Notes: generated by a model from the sequence alone, not told the origin. DNA of 64,000 nucleotides from Hyphomicrobium sp. (GCA_030148425.1 JASBTM010000003.1:62001-126000); one strand, 5' to 3'; positions 1-10,232 are shown, numbered from the stretch's first letter. Numbers and translations are program-made.

Positions 1-215
1 GCGGTCCCGGGCCGTGGGAACGTCGTTGAGCGCAGAGAGGACGACCTCCGCGCGGCCATATTGCCGCTAGGCAGGACACGTGCGAGGATGCTTAACGCAT
101 CGCGCAGCTGTTCCTTGCTGCCATGGTCCCGCCGATCAGGGCAGCGCTTTCGCTGAAGCGGCCGGACTGCCGATGCTCGAGCCGATACGAACATGAAGCT
201 TGGAGACTGAAGACG
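1..215. other. Upstream region of glcD, no supported gene
   Basis: No reading frame here is long enough or family-like enough to call. A minus-strand stretch reads EQLRDALSILARVL, which could be the end or beginning of a gene cut by the window edge, but I could not extend it into a recognisable protein. The region presumably holds the glcD promoter; GGAGA sits about 10 bases before the chosen glcD start. Confidence 0.4.
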
Positions 216-1688
216 ATGCCGCATATCGAGCTGCCTGAGCCCGATGCCGGCGTCATCAGGCGCCTGCCGATTCTGATCGAGGGGCTGAAGGCGCGGGTCG
301 GACAAGATCTCCTCATTCTCGATGAGGAAGGAAGGCGTGCCTACGAGACCGACGCTTTTACTGCGTATCGTCGCGTGCCGATGCTCGTCGTGCTGCCGCG
401 CACGACGGAGGAAGTTTCGAAGATCCTGAAGTTTTGCCATGAGAACGACGTCAAGGTCGTGCCTCGCGGCGCGGGCACGTCGCTCTGCGGCGGCTCGTTG
501 CCGACGGAGGACGCCATCGTTCTCTGCATCTCGAAAATGAACCGGATGATCGAGATCGATCCGGCCAATCGCATCGCGCGAGTCGAGGCAGGCATCACCA
601 ATCTGCAGATTTCGGCGCAGATCGCGAAAGAAGGGTTTTTCTACGCGCCAGATCCGTCGTCGCAGCTCGCATGCTCACTTGCGGGCAATATCGCGATGAA
701 TTCCGGCGGCGCGCATTGCCTGAAATACGGGGTGACGACCCACAATGTACTCGGCGTCAAAATGGTGCTGATCGACGGCACCATCGTCGAAATCGGCGGC
801 GTATCGCTCGAGCGAAACGGCTACGACCTTTTGAGCCTCGTCATCGGCTCGGAGGGGCAGCTCGGCGTCATCACGGAAGCGACGGTAAAGATCGTCCCGT
901 CGCCCGAAGGTGCGCGGCCGATGATGATCGGTTTTCGCTCGCCGGAAGCCGCCGGAAGCTGCGTTTCCGCTATCATCGCGGCGGGTATCATTCCGGTCGC
1001 CATCGAATACATGGACCACGCGGCCATCGAGGTGTGCGAAGCCTTTGCGGGCGCCGGCTATCCGCTCGACGTCGAAGCGCTGCTTATCGTCGAGGTTGAA
1101 GGTTCGGAGAGCGAAATCGGCGTGCTGCTCGGGCGCGTCGCGGAAATTGCGGCGCGCTTCGATCCGAAGACGGTCAAGATCAGCTCGGATCCGGAGCAGA
1201 GCGCGCGCATCTGGGCAGGCCGGAAAGCGGCGTTCGGCGCCATCGGCCGTGTCGCCGATTATCTCTGCATGGACGGTACCATTCCGCTCGCTCAGCTGCC
1301 GCATTGCCTCACGCGCATCAGCCAGATCTGTGCCGAGTACGGTCTCAAGGTTGCGAACATCTTCCATGCGGGCGATGGCAATCTGCATCCGCTCATTCTC
1401 TACGATGCCAACAATCCGGACGAGGCGGAGCGCGCGGAACTTGCGGGCGAGGCGGTGCTGAAGCTTTGCGTCGAGCTTGGCGGCTGCCTCACGGGCGAGC
1501 ACGGCGTCGGCATCGAGAAGCGCGAACTCATGACGACGCAATTCACGCCGACCGATTTGGCCGTGCAGATGCGCATCAAAACGGTTTTCGATCCGACGTG
1601 GCGTCTCAACCCGGCGAAGGTTTTTCCGCTCGCGCTTAGCGACGAGATGCGTACGGGCAACGCTGTAAGCACGCCCGAGGCTGCCTAG
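216..1688 (+). CDS. glcD: Glycolate oxidase FAD subunit GlcD
   Basis: FAD-linked catalytic subunit of glycolate oxidase, which oxidises glycolate (or D-lactate) to the 2-oxo acid and passes electrons through GlcE and GlcF to the respiratory chain. The 490-residue protein has an N-terminal FAD_binding_4 fold (PRGAGTSLCGG near residue 83, NSGGAHCLKYG near 161) and the C-terminal FAD-oxidase domain (HAGDGNLHP near 382, GEHGVGIEK near 426). The length matches GlcD of other bacteria (about 490-500). The track ORF begins 31 codons earlier, but ATG 216 is preceded by GGAGA at good spacing and gives the usual GlcD N-terminus, so I chose it. First gene of an apparent glcDEF-cobTS operon. Confidence 0.93.
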   Translation: MPHIELPEPDAGVIRRLPILIEGLKARVGQDLLILDEEGRRAYETDAFTAYRRVPMLVVLPRTTEEVSKILKFCHENDVKVVPRGAGTSLCGGSLPTEDAIVLCISKMNRMIEIDPANRIARVEAGITNLQISAQIAKEGFFYAPDPSSQLACSLAGNIAMNSGGAHCLKYGVTTHNVLGVKMVLIDGTIVEIGGVSLERNGYDLLSLVIGSEGQLGVITEATVKIVPSPEGARPMMIGFRSPEAAGSCVSAIIAAGIIPVAIEYMDHAAIEVCEAFAGAGYPLDVEALLIVEVEGSESEIGVLLGRVAEIAARFDPKTVKISSDPEQSARIWAGRKAAFGAIGRVADYLCMDGTIPLAQLPHCLTRISQICAEYGLKVANIFHAGDGNLHPLILYDANNPDEAERAELAGEAVLKLCVELGGCLTGEHGVGIEKRELMTTQFTPTDLAVQMRIKTVFDPTWRLNPAKVFPLALSDEMRTGNAVSTPEAA

Positions 1689-1701
1689 GAGATATCAGGC
1701 C

Positions 1702-2925
1702 GTGAGCGAACTTTGGCGTCCCGCCGCGGAGTGGGAATTGCAGTCCATGATCGCCAAGCTCGTGCGCGAGAATCGCGGCATCGAGGTCGTCGGACATGGC
1801 GCGCTTCGCAATACCGGCCGCGTCGCGAAATCCGATGTCGTGCTGACGACGTCGGGCCTCAAAGGCATCACACTGTACGAGCCGACGGAACTCGTGATGT
1901 CGGCGCGGGCCGGAACACCGCTCTATGAGATTGAGGCGGTGCTGGCGGCGCGCGGGCAAATGCTGGCGTTCGAGCCCGTGGATCTCGGTCCGACGACGGG
2001 CGCTCCGGGTGGGGCGCTCTCTATTGGCGGAATTTTCGCGACGAATTTCTCGGGCTCTCGACGCATCTCGGCGGGAAGCGCGCGCGATAATCTTCTCGGC
2101 GTTCGGGCCATCAACGGACGCGCCGAACTGTTCAAATCGGGCGGCCGGGTGATGAAGAATGTGACCGGCATCGATGTCGCCCGCGGGCTGACAGGCAGCT
2201 GGGGCACACTTGCCGTGATGACGGAGGTCACGTTCAAGGTCGCGCCCATTCCTCAGACGATGCAGACGCTGGCGTTTCCTGAGCTTCCCGACGATCTTGC
2301 CATCGAAGCGCTGTCCGTCGCGATGGCGACGCCGCTCGAAGTTTCGGGTGCGGTGCACTTGCCGCGCAATTGCGCTGCGCGCCTCAGGACGCCGAAGCTC
2401 AAAGGTATCGACCAGTCGCTGACGCTGCTGCGGCTCGAGACGTTCGCGGCGGCCATCGATCAGCGCAAGGAAAAGCTCAAGGCGGCGCTGAAAGTATACG
2501 GCACGCCAATCGAACTCGATTCCGAAGAAAGTTTCAGTCTTTGGAGCGAGTTCCGATCGCTTTCCATCATGCCGTTTTCGACTGAAACGGCGCTCTGGCG
2601 TATATCGACGTTGCCGACGAAGGCCGCCGAGATCGTCTTCGCCATCCAGAAGTTCATGCCTGCCGTGGCTTTCTACGATTGGTCAGGCGGCATGGTGTGG
2701 CTCGAAGTTCCTGCGGCTGCCGACGCGGGCGCTGCCGACGTGCGGCGCGCCGTTGCCGTTCGCGGCGGTCATGCAACCCTGATCCGTGCCGAGCCCGAGG
2801 TTCGAAGCAACATCGACGTGTTCGAACCGTTGAAGCCCGAGATCGAACGATTGACACGGGGTATCAAGTCGGCGTTCGATCCGGCCGGCCTTTTCAATCG
2901 CGGGCGCATGTACGCCAATCTCTAG
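1702..2925 (+). CDS. glcE: Glycolate oxidase subunit GlcE (FAD-binding)
   Basis: Second flavoprotein-like subunit of glycolate oxidase, required for activity together with GlcD and GlcF. The 407-residue protein has a shortened FAD_binding_4 domain with TTGAPGGALSIGG near residue 97 and ends with an FDPAGLFNRGRMY motif typical of GlcE. The GTG start is preceded by AGGAGA about 9 bases away, just after the glcD stop. It lies 13 bases after glcD and 27 before glcF, so the three are surely cotranscribed. The order D-E-F is the canonical one. Confidence 0.9.
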   Translation: MSELWRPAAEWELQSMIAKLVRENRGIEVVGHGALRNTGRVAKSDVVLTTSGLKGITLYEPTELVMSARAGTPLYEIEAVLAARGQMLAFEPVDLGPTTGAPGGALSIGGIFATNFSGSRRISAGSARDNLLGVRAINGRAELFKSGGRVMKNVTGIDVARGLTGSWGTLAVMTEVTFKVAPIPQTMQTLAFPELPDDLAIEALSVAMATPLEVSGAVHLPRNCAARLRTPKLKGIDQSLTLLRLETFAAAIDQRKEKLKAALKVYGTPIELDSEESFSLWSEFRSLSIMPFSTETALWRISTLPTKAAEIVFAIQKFMPAVAFYDWSGGMVWLEVPAAADAGAADVRRAVAVRGGHATLIRAEPEVRSNIDVFEPLKPEIERLTRGIKSAFDPAGLFNRGRMYANL

Positions 2926-2952
2926 ACACCGAAGCCCGGCAATCTGGCGCAA

Positions 2953-4317
2953 ATGCAAACCAATTTTACGAGCGAGCAGCTTCAAGATCCGGACGTGAAG
3001 GAAGCCGAGCGCATCCTTCGCCGCTGCGTCCATTGCGGTTTCTGCACCGCGACGTGCCCGACATATGTTGTGCTCGGCGACGAGCGCGACAGTCCACGCG
3101 GGCGCATCTACGCCATCAAGGACATGCTCGAGAAGGGCTACGATGCGAAGCCCGAGGTCTCGATCCATATCGATCGCTGTCTCTCGTGCTTTTCGTGCAT
3201 GACCACGTGTCCGTCGGGCGTCGATTACATGCATCTCGTCGAGGTGGCGCGGAAGCACATCGAGAAAACCGGGCATCGCAGCCTGAAGGATCGCCTCATC
3301 CGGCGAGCGCTGACGCAGATCGTGCCTTATCCGCGCCGGTTCCGCTGGGCATTGCGGGTCGCGCCTTTGGGACGCCGCTTGGCCCCGACGTTGCGCGCTC
3401 TCAATTTTCCCGAGCTTGCCGCGATGGTCGAACTGGCGCCGGTCGGCGTACCGAGTTCTGGGCGTTTCAAAGGGCCGGGAACAGCGTCGCCGACGGGCGT
3501 GCGGACCGGTCGCGTGATCATGCTGGCGGGTTGCGCGCAACAGGTGCTGAGGCCCGAAATCAACGACGCGACCATCCGGCTTTTCGCGCGCGGCGGCGTG
3601 GATGTGGTCGTGTCCGCAGGCGCGCAATGCTGCGGCGCGCTCAGCCAGCATATCGGCCGCGAGGACGAAGCGATTGCGGCCGCGAAGGTCAATGTCGACG
3701 CCTGGAGCAAGGAAATCGCCAAGGGCGGCGTCGATGCCATCATCATCAATACATCGGGCTGCGGCACAACGGTGAAGGATTACGGCCATCTGCTCAAGCA
3801 CGAGCCCGACTATGCCGAGCGCGCCAAGACGATTTCGTCGATGACGAAGGACGTGACGGAATTCCTCGACGAATACGATATCGGCGCGCCGAGACGGTGG
3901 TCGAGCCTCAAGGTCGCGTATCATTCGGCGTGCTCGCTGCAGCATGGTCAGCGGGTGACGACGCAGCCGAAATCGCTACTGAAAAAGGCCGGATTTACGG
4001 TGCTCGACGTGCCGGAAGCGCATCTCTGTTGCGGTTCGGCGGGCATCTACAATATCGTGCAGCCCGAGATCGCGGGCGCCCTCCGGGACCGGAAGGCCGG
4101 GCACATCAAGTCGTTGAAACCTGATCTGGTGGCGGCCGGAAACATCGGCTGCATCACGCAGCTCGGAACGGCGCTCGAGGTTCCGGTGGTGCATACGATC
4201 GAGCTTCTGGACTGGGCGCACGGCGGGCCGGTGCCGCCAGGGCTCGAAAATCTCGAGAAGTATTCGACGGACGTTCCGCAGCCGAAACACAGCGTTGAGG
4301 ATTATATCGGCGCATGA
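2953..4317 (+). CDS. glcF: Glycolate oxidase iron-sulfur subunit GlcF
   Basis: Electron-transfer subunit of glycolate oxidase. The 454-residue protein carries two 4Fe-4S ferredoxin motifs, RCVHCGFCTATCP (Cys25/28/31/35) and RCLSCFSCMTTCP (Cys76/79/82/86). These are followed by two cysteine-rich CCG domains (GAQCCGALSQH and HLCCGSAGIY), the architecture of GlcF and related heterodisulfide-reductase-like subunits. The stop codon overlaps the cobT start as ATGA, so cobT translation is probably coupled to glcF. Confidence 0.92.
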   Translation: MQTNFTSEQLQDPDVKEAERILRRCVHCGFCTATCPTYVVLGDERDSPRGRIYAIKDMLEKGYDAKPEVSIHIDRCLSCFSCMTTCPSGVDYMHLVEVARKHIEKTGHRSLKDRLIRRALTQIVPYPRRFRWALRVAPLGRRLAPTLRALNFPELAAMVELAPVGVPSSGRFKGPGTASPTGVRTGRVIMLAGCAQQVLRPEINDATIRLFARGGVDVVVSAGAQCCGALSQHIGREDEAIAAAKVNVDAWSKEIAKGGVDAIIINTSGCGTTVKDYGHLLKHEPDYAERAKTISSMTKDVTEFLDEYDIGAPRRWSSLKVAYHSACSLQHGQRVTTQPKSLLKKAGFTVLDVPEAHLCCGSAGIYNIVQPEIAGALRDRKAGHIKSLKPDLVAAGNIGCITQLGTALEVPVVHTIELLDWAHGGPVPPGLENLEKYSTDVPQPKHSVEDYIGA

Positions 4318-5360
4318 CGCTTGCATCTGAAGTTACCCAGTCCCGCGCGCTGCTGAGCGACAAGATCAAGGCGCACATTCGCGGCAAGGCGAAGCCTGTC
4401 GGATCGCTCGGACGGCTTGAAGAACTTGCGGTTCAGGTCGGCCTGATCGCGGGCTCGACGACGCCGGATCTCGGCGATGCGCGTATTGTGGTTTTCGCGG
4501 GAGATCACGGCATCACGGCCGAGGGCGTGACGGCCTACCCGTCCGTCGTATCGCGGGAGATCGCGAAGTTCGTTCTGGCAGGGAGTGCTGGAGTTAACGT
4601 GCTCGCGCGCGCTGCTGGCGTTGGCGTCGAGCTTGTCGATGCTGGGCTTCTCGAACCGTTGCCGCCGCACGATTCGCTGCTTGAGCGCCGTATCGGTCCT
4701 GGAACCAAGAATGCGCGGCGTGAGCCTGCGATGTCTGTCGAGGACTGCACGGCCGCGCTGGACGCGGGGCGGATTCTCGACGCGCGTCTCGGCGCGGAGA
4801 ATGTTGGTATCGTCGGATATGGCGAGATCGGCATCGGCAATACGAGCGCGGCGTCGCTTATTGCGCATGCGTTGACCGGGCTCGATCTCAAGACGCTCGT
4901 CGGTCCGGGTGCGGGCGCTCCGGCGCTCGGCCTCGACCACAAATACGAGGTGCTGAAGGAGACGTTCGCGCGTGCGGCGATCGCGCCTTCGTCCGAAGCG
5001 GGGCGAACGTTCGAGGTGCTCCGCCAGTTCGGCGGCTTCGAGATCGTAATGATGGCGGGAGCCATGACCGCCGCTGCGGCCGCGGGCCGGGTGATCGTCG
5101 TCGATGGTTTCATCTCGACAGCGGGAGCTATTGCGGCAGAAGCGCTGCATCCGGGAACGCTCGACAATTGCGTCTTCGCGCACTGTTCGGCCGAGCCCGG
5201 GCACGCGGCGCTGCTCCATCATCTGCGCGTCAAGCCGCTGCTCGAACTCGAAATGCGTTTGGGCGAAGGAACCGGTGCCGCGCTTGCCGTGCCGATCATT
5301 CGTGCCGCCGAGCTGATGCTGCGCGAGATGGCGGATCTGCCCGGCGAACATCCCGTATGA
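4314..5360 (+). CDS. cobT: Nicotinate-nucleotide--dimethylbenzimidazole phosphoribosyltransferase CobT
   Basis: Makes alpha-ribazole phosphate from 5,6-dimethylbenzimidazole and nicotinate mononucleotide, activating the lower ligand of cobalamin. The 348-residue protein is of normal length and shows KPVGSLGRLE near the N-terminus, FAGDHGITAEGV, GEIGIGNTSAAS, and the C-terminal LGEGTGAALAVP that contains the family's catalytic glutamate. It overlaps glcF by ATGA upstream and cobS by ATGA downstream, so it sits inside a five-gene transcription unit with glycolate oxidase. I see no cobalamin riboswitch in front of it; regulation probably follows glcD. Confidence 0.95.
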   Translation: MTLASEVTQSRALLSDKIKAHIRGKAKPVGSLGRLEELAVQVGLIAGSTTPDLGDARIVVFAGDHGITAEGVTAYPSVVSREIAKFVLAGSAGVNVLARAAGVGVELVDAGLLEPLPPHDSLLERRIGPGTKNARREPAMSVEDCTAALDAGRILDARLGAENVGIVGYGEIGIGNTSAASLIAHALTGLDLKTLVGPGAGAPALGLDHKYEVLKETFARAAIAPSSEAGRTFEVLRQFGGFEIVMMAGAMTAAAAAGRVIVVDGFISTAGAIAAEALHPGTLDNCVFAHCSAEPGHAALLHHLRVKPLLELEMRLGEGTGAALAVPIIRAAELMLREMADLPGEHPV

Positions 5361-6124
5361 TCGCCAATGAGGCGAGGCTTTTCCTCATCGCGTTGCAGTT
5401 TCTGACGCGTATCCGGGTGAAACAGATTCATCCGTTTCCAGAGGATTGGCTGCCGCGCTCGGCGAAATATATGCCGCTTGTCGGTGCGCTGATTGGAGCG
5501 GCTGCGGGAGCCGTTATCCTCCTCTCGGCCGCTTTCTTTCCGTCGCCGCTCCCTGTCGTCTTCGGCCTCATCGCCTCCGTTGTTTTGACTGGGGCGCTGC
5601 ATGAGGACGGTCTGGCGGACACCATTGATGCGCTCGGCGGTGGTGCGGACGCTGAGCGCTGCCTTGAAATCATGAAGGACAGCCGCATCGGCACTTACGG
5701 TGTGCTGGCGCTCGTCGCGGTCTTGGCATTGAAAGCGACATCGCTCGATGCGATTGGGCCGCTAACGGTCATCGGGGTATTGATCGCCGCATATGCCGGA
5801 GGACGTCTAGCGGCCGTTTTCGCTCTGACATTCCTTCCCTATGCGGGTGGCGGCAACGTCAAGGTCAGCCGCACGCCGGTGCGTATGACGGGGCGAGAAC
5901 TCATCGTGGCTATCGCAACCACGCTGGCGATCGGGTTCATCGCCATGAAGGCGGCCGTTTTTGTCGCCGCGACGGTGGTCGCGTTGTTTGCGGCGGCTGT
6001 CCTGGCGCTGATCGCGCGCCGCAAGATCGGCGGCTATACCGGAGACGTGCTTGGCGCTGTCGAACAAGTCTACGAGACGGCATTTCTCGCAGTCGCGGCC
6101 GCGTTGATCGCAGGGCCAGGGTGA
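5357..6124 (+). CDS. cobS: Adenosylcobinamide-GDP ribazoletransferase CobS
   Basis: Integral membrane enzyme that joins adenosylcobinamide-GDP and alpha-ribazole, the last major step of adenosylcobalamin synthesis. The 255-residue protein begins with the family-like LIALQFLTRIRV and contains HEDGLADTIDALGGG, the acidic metal/substrate motif, followed by several hydrophobic segments. The track ORF starts 63 codons earlier in another gene's shadow; ATG 5357 overlaps the cobT stop as ATGA and is clearly the start. The product would supply cofactor for the diol dehydratase encoded further along the window (inference). Confidence 0.93.
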   Translation: MIANEARLFLIALQFLTRIRVKQIHPFPEDWLPRSAKYMPLVGALIGAAAGAVILLSAAFFPSPLPVVFGLIASVVLTGALHEDGLADTIDALGGGADAERCLEIMKDSRIGTYGVLALVAVLALKATSLDAIGPLTVIGVLIAAYAGGRLAAVFALTFLPYAGGGNVKVSRTPVRMTGRELIVAIATTLAIGFIAMKAAVFVAATVVALFAAAVLALIARRKIGGYTGDVLGAVEQVYETAFLAVAAALIAGPG

Positions 6125-6288
6125 ATTTCGCAGAAGCGAAACGCGGGGCTGCCGGGCGGAATTCGCACGAGAATTGCAATCCTTCCTACTCTATTGAATG
6201 AAGTTCAGGACGGTGCAATCGCGCCGTCTTCGGGGTAGGATGTCGCTTTGCAACGCCTCGAGTGTATTGCGTACGGGCGACGGCAGAG

Positions 6289-7467
6289 ATGACGAACAGC
6301 GTCCTTCTGAATGCCGAGAATGTAGCTGCGCGGGCAGTCTCGCCGCGTGGCGGAGACGTCATTACCGAAATTTTCAATGGCGCGGACGAGGCGCTGGCGG
6401 CGCTCGAAGTGATCGAGAACGGACTTGTCGCGACCGGGTTCCAGACACTCGATTGGCTGACCATTCTCTACGAAGAGCTTGCGACCATGCGGCGCTGTCA
6501 TCCCCGTCTTGTCGTCGTTACGGACAAAGAAAGCGGCGAGGTCGTGATGGCTCTGCCGCTTGTCGTCGCGCGGGAGGGCTTGCTGCGCGTCGCGAGCTTT
6601 GCCGATCTCGGAGTTTCCGATTACGGCGCTCCGCTTCTCGGGCAAGTGCGTGTTGACGACAATGCGTGGATCCGGCGGCTCTGGCGTTCCGTCCGGGCGG
6701 CGATGCGCGACGTCGATCTGATCCGTCTCGAGCGCATGCCCGCCAAGATCGGAGACCTGGATAATCCGTTGCTCAGGCTGTTTGGATGCGCGCCTGCGCG
6801 CGATGTTGCACATCAATTGGATTTGCCCGGAAGCTTCGACGATTACCTCCACGCCCTCGGCAAGAAATATCGCAAGGATGTCGAGCGCTGCCATCGTCTT
6901 TGGGAGAAAGAGGGCGAGCCGCGCTTCTATCGTGCAACTTCGTCTGATGAGATCGCGCATGTCTTTTCGGTCATGGAGGAGCAGCAGGCGCATTGGCATG
7001 CGGCGCATCGCGGCAAACACCTGCATGAGATGCCGGCTTTCAGTCCGTTCTACGAGCGCATTGCGCTCGATGGGTCGGACGCCGGGCTAACGGCGCTTTT
7101 CGCGCTCGAAGCGAATGGGGAAATCATCGCCACGCTTTTGGGCCTTCTGCACGGCGAAACCTTCACGCTGCTGCGAATCTCCACGGCCGGGGAGCGGTGG
7201 AGCGATCTCTCGCCAGGTCGCCTTGTTGTGCTCGAAACGATAAAGCTCCTGGCGGCGCAGGGCTTCCGCCGCTTCAACATGGGTTACCGCTCCAATCCGC
7301 TGAAGCACGGCTTCGGCACCGAGGAGGTGCCTCTCTATGACTTGGTGATTGCCCAAGATATCGCGGCGCTGCCAACCTTTATGGTTCACGAGCTGGTCGC
7401 GCATCTGCGTGCCAGCCGGCGGCTCCGATCCGTGCTCAGTAAGGCGATGCCGCGCCGCGCAGGCTGA
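6289..7467 (+). CDS. GNAT-superfamily acetyltransferase, CelD/BcsL-like
   Basis: The 392-residue protein has the central Acetyltransf_6 (CelD/BcsL, FemAB-like) region, recognisable around YLHALGKKYRKDVERCHRLWEKEG-like sequence in the middle and a C-terminal RFNMGYRSNPLKHGFGT segment. Such proteins usually work on cell-envelope polysaccharide or capsule, but the acceptor cannot be told from sequence, and no polysaccharide genes are adjacent. It stands alone between cobS and hisS. An ATG nine codons upstream (6262) is the alternative start; 6289 gives MTNSVLL and was preferred because the extra residues look unlike a domain. Confidence 0.7.
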   Translation: MTNSVLLNAENVAARAVSPRGGDVITEIFNGADEALAALEVIENGLVATGFQTLDWLTILYEELATMRRCHPRLVVVTDKESGEVVMALPLVVAREGLLRVASFADLGVSDYGAPLLGQVRVDDNAWIRRLWRSVRAAMRDVDLIRLERMPAKIGDLDNPLLRLFGCAPARDVAHQLDLPGSFDDYLHALGKKYRKDVERCHRLWEKEGEPRFYRATSSDEIAHVFSVMEEQQAHWHAAHRGKHLHEMPAFSPFYERIALDGSDAGLTALFALEANGEIIATLLGLLHGETFTLLRISTAGERWSDLSPGRLVVLETIKLLAAQGFRRFNMGYRSNPLKHGFGTEEVPLYDLVIAQDIAALPTFMVHELVAHLRASRRLRSVLSKAMPRRAG

Positions 7468-7595
7468 TTTTTGGGCTATTTCGCCTGACTTTCCTCATGC
7501 CGGTCGATCCGATATAAGGCGGGCTCGCGCGCCGGATGCCTGACAAGGTGTCTCGGCAACTTTTTTATCAGCCGTCTGGTTCTCCGATCCTCATC

Positions 7596-9050
7596 ATGTC
7601 CAAAGCAAATACCAACTCGCGTCCGGAAGCGCGCCTCGCGAAGGGTTTTCGCGATATCGAGGCGCCGGAACTCAAGGCGCTGGCCGATATGACGGGGAAG
7701 ATCCGCGAGGTTTATGAGCGCTATGGTTTCGACGCGCTGGAGACGCCCGCGATCGAATATACCGACGCGCTCGGCAAGTTCCTGCCCGATCAGGATCGCC
7801 CGAATGCGGGTGTTTTCTCGTTTCAGGACGAGGACGAGCAGTGGATGAGCCTGCGCTACGATCTTACCGCGCCGCTCGCCCGTTACGTCGCGCAGAATTA
7901 CCAGTCGCTGCCGAAGCCGTTCCGCCGGTATGCGTTCGGCAACGTCTACCGCAACGAGAAGCCGGGTCCCGGCCGCTTTCGCCAGTTCATGCAGTTCGAC
8001 GCGGATACCGTCGGCGCGGAAGGCATCGCGGCGGACGCTGAGCTTTGCATGCTCGCGGCCGACACGCTCGAAGCGCTGGGCGTGAAGCGCGGGGATTACC
8101 GGATCAAGGTCTCCAGTCGCAAACTGCTCGACGGCCTGCTGAGTGCAGCTGGGCTTGAGGGCGAAGATAATGCCGGACGCCGCCTCACTGTTCTGCGCGC
8201 GGTCGATAAACTCGATCGTCTCGGCATCGAAGGCGTGTCTCAGCTGCTCGGCAAGGGACGCAAGGACGAAAGCGGCGACTTCACGAAGGGTGCCGATCTG
8301 ACGCCGGCACAGACGATGGAAGTCATCGGCTTTCTCGAAAGGCCCATCGCTGAGAACGCTAACAATCCGGCCTTTCAGGCGGGCGTCGACGATCTGCTGA
8401 AGCTGCAGGAAATCTGCGCGGCGGCGGGTTACGAGGACAATCGAATTCGGCTCGACCAAACCGTTGTTCGCGGGCTCGAATACTACACGGGGCCTGTGTT
8501 CGAAGCCGAGCTGACGTTCGAGGTGAAGGACGAGGACGGCAAGCCGGTGCGCTTCGGCTCGGTGGGCGGCGGCGGGCGTTACGACGATCTCGTCGCGCGC
8601 TTCACGGGCGAGAAGGTGCCCGCGACAGGCTTTTCCATTGGCGTTTCGCGCTTGCAGGCAGCACTGTCGCTCATTGGCGAGAAGAAGGTGGAGACGCTCG
8701 GCCCAGTCGTTATCCTTGTGATGGATAAGGGCGAGATCGCGACTTACCAGAAAATGACGCAAGCGTTGCGCAATGCAGGCATCCGTGCGGAGATGTACCT
8801 CGGTTCGTCCGGCATGAAGGCGCAGATGAAATACGCCGACAAGCGCAACAGTCCGTGTGTGATCATTCAAGGTTCGGATGAGCGCGCGAAAGGCGAGGTC
8901 ACGATCAAGGATCTGATCGAAGGCGCGAAAGCCGCCGCCGCGATCAAGGACAACAAGGAATGGAAAGAAGCGCGTCCGGCGCAGTTTTCCGTTTCCGAAA
9001 ATCATCTGGTGCAGGAAGTTCACAACCTCATCAAGCGGCATCAGGGATGA
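7596..9050 (+). CDS. hisS: Histidyl-tRNA synthetase
   Basis: Class II aminoacyl-tRNA synthetase charging tRNA-His. The 484-residue protein shows the class II motif 2 region ([22 protein letters not shown]), the HisA motif [14 protein letters not shown] and the glycine-rich [10 protein letters not shown] motif, followed by a C-terminal anticodon-binding domain. It is the longer alphaproteobacterial form. The track start (7536) adds 20 residues not seen in the family; ATG 7596 (MSKANTNSR) was chosen. It is followed after 3 bases by hisZ, a paralogue of its catalytic domain, an arrangement common in Hyphomicrobiales. Confidence 0.95.
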   Translation: MSKANTNSRPEARLAKGFRDIEAPELKALADMTGKIREVYERYGFDALETPAIEYTDALGKFLPDQDRPNAGVFSFQDEDEQWMSLRYDLTAPLARYVAQNYQSLPKPFRRYAFGNVYRNEKPGPGRFRQFMQFDADTVGAEGIAADAELCMLAADTLEALGVKRGDYRIKVSSRKLLDGLLSAAGLEGEDNAGRRLTVLRAVDKLDRLGIEGVSQLLGKGRKDESGDFTKGADLTPAQTMEVIGFLERPIAENANNPAFQAGVDDLLKLQEICAAAGYEDNRIRLDQTVVRGLEYYTGPVFEAELTFEVKDEDGKPVRFGSVGGGGRYDDLVARFTGEKVPATGFSIGVSRLQAALSLIGEKKVETLGPVVILVMDKGEIATYQKMTQALRNAGIRAEMYLGSSGMKAQMKYADKRNSPCVIIQGSDERAKGEVTIKDLIEGAKAAAAIKDNKEWKEARPAQFSVSENHLVQEVHNLIKRHQG

Positions 9051-9053
9051 GCC

Positions 9054-10232
9054 ATGGCCGCTGAAACGACGCGAAGTCTCGAAGCGCTGGCGTCCCACGC
9101 CCAGACGGTGATGTCGGTTTTCACGAAGGCCGGCTACGACGCCGTTGCGCCTGCGATCATCCAGCCCGCTGACGTCTTCCTCGACGTCATCGGCGAAAGT
9201 CTGCGCGCGCGCACGTACGTCTTTACCGATCAAGACGGCGCCGAGCTTTGTCTGCGGCCCGACATCACCGTGCCGACGTGCCGCCTGCACTTGGAGCGTC
9301 ACGCCGATCCCATGACGCCTGCGCGCTACTGCTACAACGGACCAGCCTTCCGCTTTCAGCCGCAAGGCGCCACGGTTGCGCATCCGCGGGAATTCCGCCA
9401 GGCGGGGATCGAGCGCTTTGGCGATAAATCGCGCGAGGTCGCGGAAGCCGAGACGGTAGCGATAATCATCAAGGCGATCGAAAAGGTCGGTTTCAAGGAT
9501 TGGACGCTGCGGCTCGGCGATATCGGGCTGTTCTCGAGCGTTCTCGACGCTACGGGTGTCTCGCCCAATTGGAAGACGCGTCTTGACGATGCATTCCTGC
9601 GGCCGCTTTCGTTTCGAGATGCTTTGAAGAGCTTTGCCGTCGGCGTTCGCCCGCCGTCATCGAGCATTCCGGAGCAACTTTTATCATCGCTTCGGCGCGA
9701 CGATATGGAGGCGAGCGAAGCGGCCGTTGCCGTCTACCTCGAAGAGGAAGCGATCGAACTGATCGGGACGCGCTCGCTCGCGGACATCACCGAGCACTTG
9801 CTCATCGTCGCGGACGAACGCCGGGAGCCTCCGCTCGATGCGCGGGCTATCGAGATCATCGAGCGCTATAGCGGCATCTCGGGACCTGCGATTACGGCGG
9901 GCGAGAAAATTTCGGCGCTCATTAAGGAAGCGCCGAACAGTTCGGGGTTCGCGCTTGAAACCTACGACCGGCGCTTGGCGCTTCTCGCCAACGCGGGCAT
10001 CGATCTTGACCGCGTGACGTTCTCGGCGGAGTTCGGACGCACGCTCGCCTATTACACCGGTCTCGTATTCGAGGTGAACGCGGCCACGCTCGGGGCGAAG
10101 AGCCCGATAGCAGGCGGCGGACGTTACGACGGCCTGATGCGCGCGGCGGGATCGGGGGCGGATGTTCCGGCGGTCGGTGCCGCCATCCACTCCGAGCGGC
10201 TTCTCGCGGCGATGGGAGGCAAGGCGTCATGA
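9054..10232 (+). CDS. hisZ: ATP phosphoribosyltransferase regulatory subunit HisZ
   Basis: HisZ is a catalytically dead relative of histidyl-tRNA synthetase that forms a hetero-octamer with short HisG and gives it activity and histidine feedback inhibition. The 392-residue protein keeps the synthetase fold ([39 protein letters not shown]) but lacks the anticodon domain. Its presence agrees with the short hisG that overlaps its 3' end by ATGA. Confidence 0.93.
   Translation: MAAETTRSLEALASHAQTVMSVFTKAGYDAVAPAIIQPADVFLDVIGESLRARTYVFTDQDGAELCLRPDITVPTCRLHLERHADPMTPARYCYNGPAFRFQPQGATVAHPREFRQAGIERFGDKSREVAEAETVAIIIKAIEKVGFKDWTLRLGDIGLFSSVLDATGVSPNWKTRLDDAFLRPLSFRDALKSFAVGVRPPSSSIPEQLLSSLRRDDMEASEAAVAVYLEEEAIELIGTRSLADITEHLLIVADERREPPLDARAIEIIERYSGISGPAITAGEKISALIKEAPNSSGFALETYDRRLALLANAGIDLDRVTFSAEFGRTLAYYTGLVFEVNAATLGAKSPIAGGGRYDGLMRAAGSGADVPAVGAAIHSERLLAAMGGKAS

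Noticed and set aside
92-316. 74-codon minus-strand ORF at the window start
   Set aside because: No recognisable sequence and it overlaps the glcD start antisense.
2679-4124. Long plus- and minus-strand ORFs (481 and 420 codons) overlying glcE/glcF
   Set aside because: Arg-rich shadow frames of glcF with no recognisable domains; GlcF is unmistakable in its own frame.
4200-4313. Cobalamin riboswitch before cobT
   Set aside because: cobT starts inside the glcF stop codon, there is no leader, and no B12-box-like sequence was seen.
7476-9383. 635-codon minus-strand ORF opposite hisS/hisZ
   Set aside because: Antisense shadow typical of high-GC coding DNA; no domain, and hisS and hisZ are clear on the other strand.
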